This document shows positions 1 to 3,414 of a DNA stretch of 8,592 nucleotides, in pieces. Source of the DNA: an uncultured Faecalibacterium sp. (GTDB lineage: Bacteria; Bacillota; Clostridia; Oscillospirales; Ruminococcaceae). The notes under the pieces were generated by a model. That model made no database searches. It had not been told where the DNA came from and saw only the letters and a list, made by a program, of their open reading frames with translations. The position numbers were made by a program, and so were the translations under genes. Position 1 is the stretch's first letter. The number at the start of each line of letters is the position of its first letter. Location of the stretch: positions 1 to 8,592 of the forward strand of contig CAAFSR010000244.1 in NCBI GenBank assembly GCA_900765705.1, in the 5' to 3' direction.

Positions 1-22
1 CGGGCAGCAGTACCTGTACCAT
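1..22 (-). CDS. Start of a gene in the yabQ position (partial, runs off the window)
   Basis: An ATG at 22-20 overlaps the TGA stop of yabP (ATGA overlap) and opens a frame beginning M-V-Q-V-L-L-P before the window ends. The hydrophobic start fits a membrane protein. In Bacillus and many Clostridia the gene after yabP is yabQ, a multi-pass membrane protein needed for the spore cortex, so yabQ is the natural expectation. Only seven codons are visible, so this rests on gene order and stop/start coupling, not on homology. No separate ribosome binding site is obvious, which fits translation coupled to yabP. Confidence 0.45.
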
Positions 23-300
23 CAGCGCAGCAGCCGGTGCCAAAAGTCCCCGGCTGCGTGGGCGGCGGTGTATTCCAGCCCATCGAACCGCCCGGTCAGC
101 TTCGCCTCCCCTGCTTCCAGATCCAGCGTCTGCATGCTGATCTGCGCACCGGACAGGTGCAGAATGCCCTTGCCGGTCTCCAGCGCGGCGCTTTCGGCAC
201 TGCAATGCAACACCCGCTGCACCCCGGTTACGGTCAGCCTGCTGCGGCTTTCTAAGATCAGATCATGGGGCAGCGGCGGCTTTGCGGCAGCTTTTTCCAT
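22..300 (-). CDS. yabP: YabP/YqfC-family sporulation protein
   Basis: A 92-residue protein matching the YabP/YqfC family: a short beta-rich domain with the signature L-x-x-R-x-x-L-x-V-T-G-V near residues 15-30, followed by a leucine/glycine-rich stretch (GILHLSGAQISMQTLDLEAG) and a G-R-x-D/N-x-L-x-Y element near the C-terminus. In Bacillus subtilis YabP is made under sigma-E in the mother cell and is linked to spore envelope formation; its biochemical role is unknown. The start chosen is ATG at 300, because AGAGGGGG lies 7 nt upstream; an in-frame TTG at 336 lacks such a site. It follows the S4-domain gene by 44 bp and overlaps the next gene by four bases. A sigma-E-like box sits in the gap upstream. 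Its presence suggests the organism or its ancestors sporulated. Confidence 0.85.
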   Translation of the reverse strand: MEKAAAKPPLPHDLILESRSRLTVTGVQRVLHCSAESAALETGKGILHLSGAQISMQTLDLEAGEAKLTGRFDGLEYTAAHAAGDFWHRLLR

Positions 301-321
301 AGGCAGTCCCCCTCTGCCAGC

Positions 322-350
322 ATTGTATGTGGGCAAGGGGGCGGTTATTC
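322..350 (-). promoter_or_regulatory. Putative sigma-E-type sporulation promoter of yabP
   Basis: Reading the minus strand, CATACAAT (329-322) matches the Bacillus sigma-E -10 consensus CATACAHT at all eight positions. Thirteen bases upstream is GAATAACC (350-343), whose GAATA part matches the start of the -35 consensus, while the last three bases do not. The -35 box overlaps the stop codon of the preceding S4-domain gene. A start about 7 nt after the -10 would lie near 315, leaving a leader of only about 15 nt with the ribosome binding site at its 5' end, which is short. The match is seen directly; the function is inferred from YabP being sigma-E dependent in B. subtilis. Confidence 0.4.
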
Positions 351-590
351 CGCGATCACCTCGTACATCTCGCGGGCAACATCCTTGGTGCGGGGCTCCA
401 CATCCGAAAGCACCCGCACCTTGATGGGACGGTTGCCGAAAGTGACCTCGATGATGTCCCCGGCGTTGACGGCCTGACTGGCCTTTGCCACCTTGCCGTT
501 GATGAGGATGCGGCCTGCATCAGCCACCTCGTTTGCCACGGTGCGGCGCTTGATCAGGCGGGAGACCTTGAGATATTTATCCAGACGCAT
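345..590 (-). CDS. rqcP: S4-domain RNA-binding protein RqcP (YabO)
   Basis: An 81-residue protein that is essentially one S4 RNA-binding domain: the M-R-L-D-K-Y-L-K-V-S-R-L-I-K-R-R start, an A-N-E-x-x-D-A-G-R-I-L-I-N-G-K turn near residues 19-33, and A-G-D-I-I-E-V at about 43-49. Length and motifs fit YabO, renamed RqcP. In B. subtilis RqcP binds stalled 50S subunits with RqcH and tRNA and supports C-terminal alanine tailing of nascent chains during ribosome quality control. AAAGGA a few bases before the ATG supports the start at 590. The gene lies directly behind the hup terminator, so it needs read-through or an internal promoter that I could not identify. The related heat-shock protein Hsp15 has a longer C-terminal part, so RqcP is the better name. 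Confidence 0.88.
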   Translation of the reverse strand: MRLDKYLKVSRLIKRRTVANEVADAGRILINGKVAKASQAVNAGDIIEVTFGNRPIKVRVLSDVEPRTKDVAREMYEVIAE

Positions 591-614
591 TGGCGTTATT
601 CCTTTCTTTTCAGC

Positions 615-650
615 AAAAAAGCCGCCGCACCTTGTGCAGGCAGCGGCGGC
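615..650 (-). terminator. Intrinsic terminator after hup
   Basis: On the minus strand a perfect 8-bp GC stem, GCCGCCGC (650-643) with GCGGCGGC (628-621), closes a 14-nt loop and runs straight into six T residues (620-615). It starts 13 bp after the hup stop codon. This is a textbook rho-independent terminator for the mazG-hup transcript. It lies only about 25 bp before the rqcP start codon, so it separates the two halves of the locus or sets a fixed read-through ratio. Confidence 0.9.
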
Positions 651-663
651 GTGACAGAACCGA

Positions 664-933
664 TTACAGGGTGTCCTTCAGGGACTTGCCGGGCTTGAAC
701 ACGATGCTGCGGGAAGCAGCGATGGTGATGGGCTCGCGGGTACGGGGGTTGATGCCCTGACGCTCGGCGCGCTCGCGCACCTCAAAGGTGCCAAAGCCGG
801 AGATGGTGATCTTTTCGCCATCGCTCATTGCCTTGCCCAGTGCCTCAAAAACAGCGCTGACAGCCTGCTCTGCGCTCTTCTTGCTCATTTCGGTGTTTGC
901 CGCAACCTGTGCGATCAAGTCGGTCTTGGTCAT
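664..933 (-). CDS. hup: HU-family DNA-binding protein
   Basis: An 89-residue bacterial histone-like protein with the full HU layout: a helical N-terminal dimerisation part (M-T-K-T-D-L-I-A start), the G-F-G-T-F-E-V-R-E-R signature at about 46-55, the beta-arm with an I-N-P-R-T-R-E tip where the conserved intercalating proline lies, and the F-K-P-G-K-S-L-K-D tail. HU dimers bind and bend DNA without strict sequence preference and compact the nucleoid. GGAGG about 9 nt upstream supports the ATG at 933. The gene is 57 bp after mazG and is followed by a strong terminator, so the abundant HU message probably ends there. A hup gene between mazG and the S4-domain gene is a usual clostridial arrangement and is absent from the B. 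subtilis yab locus. No convincing separate promoter was seen in the 57-bp gap. Confidence 0.95.
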   Translation of the reverse strand: MTKTDLIAQVAANTEMSKKSAEQAVSAVFEALGKAMSDGEKITISGFGTFEVRERAERQGINPRTREPITIAASRSIVFKPGKSLKDTL

Positions 934-986
934 AATGTTTTGCCTCCATCTGATTTCGTCTTTAAGTTTCTCTCGTTCTATCGGAG

Positions 987-1002
987 CAGGTCACTCGACC
1001 TG
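987..1002 (-). repeat. Inverted repeat spanning the mazG stop codon
   Basis: CAGGTC and GACCTG form a perfect 6-bp dyad around a 4-base centre (ACTC on the plus strand). It covers the last codons of mazG and its TGA (993-991). No T-run follows, so it is not an intrinsic terminator; as RNA it could be a small hairpin between mazG and hup. Confidence 0.4.
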
Positions 1003-1716
1003 AGTACCGCATTGTTCCTGTTCAAGACACTGCTCTGTGAAGCGCTTGGATGCAAAGGTCAAAGCCTCCTCCGCGTCCACCCCCGCAAGCCGGGCGGCAT
1101 TTACCGCAGCAAACAGCAGCTGACCGGCGGCTTCCTGCTTTGCGGCAGCTTCTGCACCGGCAAAGGCATACACGGCAGCTTCCAGCTGGTGCTGTGCCGC
1201 TGCCGCATCCTGCTGCCCAAGGCCGCGCCCTGCGGCGCGCTTTTGCAGTTTCTGTGCCCGCATGAGCGCCGGAAGCGTAGCAGGCACGGTGGCCAGCTCG
1301 TCCGCAAGGGTGGTGCGCCCCTTTTCCTTATTTTTGAGCGCATCCCAGCTGTTTATACCAGCGTTTTCCGCTGCGGAGGACGCAAAGATGTTGGGGTGGC
1401 GGAACACCAGCTTTTCACACACGGTGCGGCACACATCCTCAAAGGTAAAGCGTCCCCGCTCTTCCTCCATGGCGGCGTGGAACACCACCTGCATCAGCAC
1501 GTCCCCCAGCTCCTCCCGGAGCAGAACGGCGTCATCTGCGTCAATGGCCTCCAGCGCCTCGCAGGTCTCTTCCAGAAAATTTTTGCGGATGGAAGCATGG
1601 GTCTGCACCTTATCCCACGGGCAGCCGTTTTCCGGGTCCCGCAGAATGCGGATCACCTGCAGCAGCTGCTCCGCCGTATAGGGCGGCTGTGGATCCCAGT
1701 CCAGCACACGTTCCAT
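991..1716 (-). CDS. mazG: MazG-family nucleoside triphosphate pyrophosphohydrolase
   Basis: A 241-residue two-domain MazG protein. MazG enzymes hydrolyse NTPs and dNTPs to monophosphate and pyrophosphate, which cleans the nucleotide pool and can lower (p)ppGpp signalling. The N-terminal domain (about 13-110) carries G-C-P-W-D-K-V-Q-T-H at 31-40, metal-binding E-E-x-x-E at 49-53, E-x-x-D at 69-72 and the R-H-P-N-I-F segment at 106-111. The C-terminal copy (about 148-230) keeps R-A-Q-K-L-Q-K-R and the L-L-F-A-A-V-N helix but lacks most metal ligands. It has no tetrapyrrole methylase-like domain, unlike B. subtilis YabN. The start is uncertain: AAAGGAG (1723-1717) abuts the ATG at 1716, whereas an in-frame GTG at 1707 has an ideal 9-nt spacing and would remove three residues. 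Confidence 0.93.
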   Translation of the reverse strand: MERVLDWDPQPPYTAEQLLQVIRILRDPENGCPWDKVQTHASIRKNFLEETCEALEAIDADDAVLLREELGDVLMQVVFHAAMEEERGRFTFEDVCRTVCEKLVFRHPNIFASSAAENAGINSWDALKNKEKGRTTLADELATVPATLPALMRAQKLQKRAAGRGLGQQDAAAAQHQLEAAVYAFAGAEAAAKQEAAGQLLFAAVNAARLAGVDAEEALTFASKRFTEQCLEQEQCGTQVE

Positions 1717-1739
1717 CTCCTTTTGAAAAGATACTGTAG

Positions 1740-1768
1740 ATTCTACCGCAGCTGTAGCGGTTTTTCAA
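1740..1768 (-). promoter_or_regulatory. Sigma-A-type promoter of mazG-hup with a dyad in the spacer
   Basis: On the minus strand TTGAAA (1768-1763) and TAGAAT (1745-1740) are separated by exactly 17 bases, a near-consensus housekeeping promoter. Transcription would begin near 1735-1732, giving a leader of about 16-19 nt that consists mostly of the ribosome binding site. The spacer itself is an interrupted inverted repeat, ACCGC-7-GCGGT, which could be a repressor site between the two boxes. The promoter lies between the terminator of the zinc-ribbon gene and mazG, so mazG begins a new transcription unit. Confidence 0.75.
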
Positions 1769-1782
1769 GCAAAAAGGCGCAA

Positions 1783-1817
1783 TTTTCCAGCATTTTTCAT
1801 GGTTTTCTGCGCTTTTC
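1783..1817 (-). other. Helically phased A-tracts upstream of the mazG promoter
   Basis: Four GAAAA tracts on the minus strand (with their G at 1787, 1798, 1807 and 1817) repeat every 9-11 bases, about one helical turn, directly upstream of the -35 box. In-phase A-tracts bend DNA, and A-rich DNA upstream of -35 can act as an UP element for the RNA polymerase alpha subunit. The tracts stand out in a GC-rich genome. Bending and activation are inferred. Confidence 0.5.
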
Positions 1818-1819
1818 AC

Positions 1820-1857
1820 AAAAACAGGACGGCATCCTGCGGGGGATACCGCCCTGT
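1820..1857 (-). terminator. Intrinsic terminator of the zinc-ribbon gene
   Basis: On the minus strand a 14-bp stem with two G-T wobble pairs (arms 1857-1844 and 1837-1824) closes a 6-nt loop and leads into five T residues (1824-1820). It starts 26 bp after the stop codon of the zinc-ribbon gene. Stem length and T-run make it a strong rho-independent terminator isolating that gene from mazG. Confidence 0.92.
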
Positions 1858-1883
1858 TGCAGCTTTTTTATACCGGTAAACGC

Positions 1884-2306
1884 TTACAGCTGTGCACCGC
1901 ACTTGTTGCAGAACAGTGCATCCGCAGATACCGGTGCGCCGCACTGCGGGCAGGTCTTGCGGGCAGGCTCTGCGTCCTGCGGTGCGGGCTCCTCCGCCTC
2001 CTCCATGGGGGCTTCAAAGTTCACCTCAGCGGCCTCTACCGGGGTCAGGGTAGCCTTCAGACGGGTGATCTCCTGCTCGATGGTATCGATCATCTCGATG
2101 TACTTATCCACCAGCGGCTGGTTCTCTTCCTTGCCCTTGGCAAGGCTGTACACCAGTGCGCCCAGCTGGCGCTGTGCCTTGAGCAGCTTTCCCTGCTCGT
2201 TGACCAGCAACGCCTGCGTCTTGCCCTTTTCGGCCAGATCCATGGCGGCATTCTTGCCCTTTTCAGCGTATTCCAGACCCATTGCTTTGATCTTGTTAAA
2301 ATCCAT
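1884..2306 (-). CDS. Zinc-ribbon protein with 11-residue-periodic helix
   Basis: A 140-residue protein, probably cytosolic (no signal peptide or membrane segment). The C-terminus is a zinc ribbon with ligands C119, C122, C133 and C136 (C-P-Q-C-G-A ... C-N-K-C-G-A). The N-terminal half is a charged helix with an 11-residue period: x-N-K-I-K at 3-7, A-E-K-G-K at 14-18, A-E-K-G-K at 25-29 and N-E-Q-G-K at 36-40. A second helix with an L-G-A-L-V-Y motif and coiled-coil character follows (about 48-85), then an acidic, proline-rich linker (about 90-115). Small proteins of this layout are common and uncharacterised in Clostridia; I cannot assign a function. ATG at 2306 is preferred because GAGAGG lies upstream at good spacing; ATG at 2309 is possible, and an upstream in-frame ATG at 2366 has no ribosome binding site. 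It has its own promoter and terminator. Confidence 0.85.
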   Translation of the reverse strand: MDFNKIKAMGLEYAEKGKNAAMDLAEKGKTQALLVNEQGKLLKAQRQLGALVYSLAKGKEENQPLVDKYIEMIDTIEQEITRLKATLTPVEAAEVNFEAPMEEAEEPAPQDAEPARKTCPQCGAPVSADALFCNKCGAQL

Positions 2307-2320
2307 CATAGACACCTCTC

Positions 2321-2377
2321 TTATTCTGGCAGTATTCTCTGCAGACTGCGGCGCACAGTGCGCCATACCGGAGTCAT
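2321..2377 (-). other. Possible 18-codon leader ORF before the zinc-ribbon gene
   Basis: ATG at 2377-2375 opens MTPVWRTVRRSLQRILPE and ends in TAA at 2323-2321, immediately before the ribosome binding site of the zinc-ribbon gene. The ATG is 7 bases after the -10 box, so a transcript starting there would be leaderless. Arginine makes up four of eighteen residues. The frame could easily be chance; it is recorded because of its exact placement. Confidence 0.2.
2341..2364 (-). repeat. Two adjacent dyads in the leader of the zinc-ribbon gene
   Basis: GGCGCAC-A-GTGCGCC (2350-2364) is a perfect 7-bp inverted repeat around one base, directly next to a smaller one, GCAG-A-CTGC (2341-2349). They lie about 13-36 nt after the predicted transcription start. 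With a one-base centre the larger is more like a DNA-binding operator than a tight RNA hairpin, though a 6-bp stem with a triloop is possible. No T-run follows, so it is not a terminator. Confidence 0.5.
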
Positions 2378-2383
2378 ATTTTC

Positions 2384-2412
2384 ATTATAGCGCAGCGTTA
2401 TGGCAATTGCAA
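2384..2412 (-). promoter_or_regulatory. Strong sigma-A-type promoter of the zinc-ribbon gene
   Basis: On the minus strand TTGCAA (2412-2407) and a perfect TATAAT (2389-2384) are separated by 17 bases. The predicted start is around 2379-2377, giving a leader of about 70 nt to the ATG at 2306. This is the best promoter match in the window and marks the gene as an independent transcription unit. Confidence 0.85.
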
Positions 2413-2443
2413 CGAATGCACCGCAATTTTTACAGTTTGGTGC

Positions 2444-2457
2444 TTGTTTGGAAACAA
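2444..2457 (-). repeat. AT-rich dyad upstream of the zinc-ribbon promoter
   Basis: TTGTTT-GG-AAACAA is a 6-bp inverted repeat around GG, about 32 bp upstream of the -35 box. A direct repeat GTTTGG (2435-2440 and 2446-2451) with an 11-base period overlaps it. It could be an activator site, or a weak hairpin at the end of the upstream operon. No T-run follows on the minus strand, so I do not call a terminator. Confidence 0.3.
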
Positions 2458-2478
2458 ATTTTACGCATTTTTCACCGG

Positions 2479-3414
2479 TTAGGTGCGGCTGCCGTAGAAC
2501 TCGCGCAGCATACTGTCGGCGGGCAGCAGCTCCAGCGGCAGCGGGTCCACCTGCTCGAAGCGGCGGGCGGTCTCGTCCCACAGTTCGGCGTTGTGGCCTT
2601 CCAGCGTGAACTGACGGCGCACCTCGCCCAGCAGCCGGGAGATCAGGCCCAGCTCGTAGGTAAAGGAGGTGTCCAGCAGAAAGTCTGCGGTGGTCTTGAA
2701 GCCCTTGATATAGCGGGTCTCGCCGTCCAGCACCCTGTCCCACATGGAAAGGGTCTTGGCGGGGCTGCGGCCGCGGGCTGCGGCATCCCGCAGGGTGCGG
2801 CGGCACAGGCGGATATCCTGCGTGTTGATGACCCGGCGGCCATCGATGCAGTATTCCTCCCGCAGGCCGGCGTAGATGCGGTAGATCTGGTCGTCCGGCA
2901 CAAGTCCGGTCAGCTCCGGGTTCAGGGCATGGATGCCCTCAACGATGCACACACCGCCCTGCAGGTCGATGGGCTCCACCTCAGCAGCGCGCTGCTCGGT
3001 GGCAAAATCGTAGACAGGCAGCTCAGCTTTTCCGGTCTCGCTGAGCTGGCGCAGGCACTGCTTGATCAGGGGCAGGTCCAGCGTTTCAAGGTTTTCGTAG
3101 TCCAATGTGCCGTCCGGCATTTTGGGGTAGTAGGCAGCGCCCTTGAAAAAGTTATCGAGGCTGACCACCTGTGCCGGGGTGCCCTGCGCGATCAGCGCCT
3201 TGGCCAGACAGTGAGCGCTGGTAGTTTTGCCGCTGGCCGAAGGGCCTGTCAGCATAACGATCTTTGCCCCGGAGCCGCGCACCTTCTGGGCGGCATACTG
3301 CACCCGCCGGGCGTAGCTGTTCTCGCTCAATTCAGCAAGCGCCTGCGGGCTGCGGGCTGCTACGTTATAAAGGTCTACTTCAACCAGTCGTTTCGGTACC
3401 CAGATCGTGATCAT
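2479..3414 (-). CDS. Uridine kinase/phosphoribulokinase-family nucleoside kinase
   Basis: A 311-residue P-loop kinase of the uridine kinase (PRK/URK) family, which transfers phosphate from ATP or GTP to a nucleoside such as uridine in pyrimidine salvage. The Walker A loop G-P-S-A-S-G-K-T-T is at 57-65. It is followed by S-L-D-N-F-F (the family's S-x-D-x-F-Y element), D-Y-E-N-L-E-T-L-D (substrate region), the I-V-E-G-I-H-A-L strand in place of I-L-E-G-I, and R-L-C-R-R-T-L-R-D-A-A-A-R-G-R-S, the lid arginines. About 50 residues precede the P-loop and a roughly 60-residue tail follows the kinase core, making it longer than the 210-residue Udk; a longer clostridial 'nucleoside kinase' group is the closest match I know. 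The ATG at 3414 has AAAAAGGAG 12 nt upstream. It overlaps hemZ by 35 bp. No clear terminator follows. Natural substrate is not certain. Confidence 0.85.
   Translation of the reverse strand: MITIWVPKRLVEVDLYNVAARSPQALAELSENSYARRVQYAAQKVRGSGAKIVMLTGPSASGKTTSAHCLAKALIAQGTPAQVVSLDNFFKGAAYYPKMPDGTLDYENLETLDLPLIKQCLRQLSETGKAELPVYDFATEQRAAEVEPIDLQGGVCIVEGIHALNPELTGLVPDDQIYRIYAGLREEYCIDGRRVINTQDIRLCRRTLRDAAARGRSPAKTLSMWDRVLDGETRYIKGFKTTADFLLDTSFTYELGLISRLLGEVRRQFTLEGHNAELWDETARRFEQVDPLPLELLPADSMLREFYGSRT

Noticed and set aside
301..336. Longer yabP from a TTG start at 336
   Set aside because: ATG at 300 has a clear AGAGGGGG site, while the TTG has none; the extra residues do not resemble YabP.
934..990. 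Separate promoter for hup
   Set aside because: Possible TAGAAC-like -10 has no acceptable -35 at 16-18 bases; not strong enough to report as a feature.
1746..1766. Possible plus-strand terminator (ACCGC-7-GCGGT followed by T residues)
   Set aside because: The stem is only 5 bp, and no plus-strand gene exists to terminate. The same bases fit better as the spacer of the mazG promoter.
2310..2366. Longer zinc-ribbon protein from ATG 2366
   Set aside because: No ribosome binding site precedes it and the extra residues would be encoded by the leader dyads; ATG 2306 has a good site.
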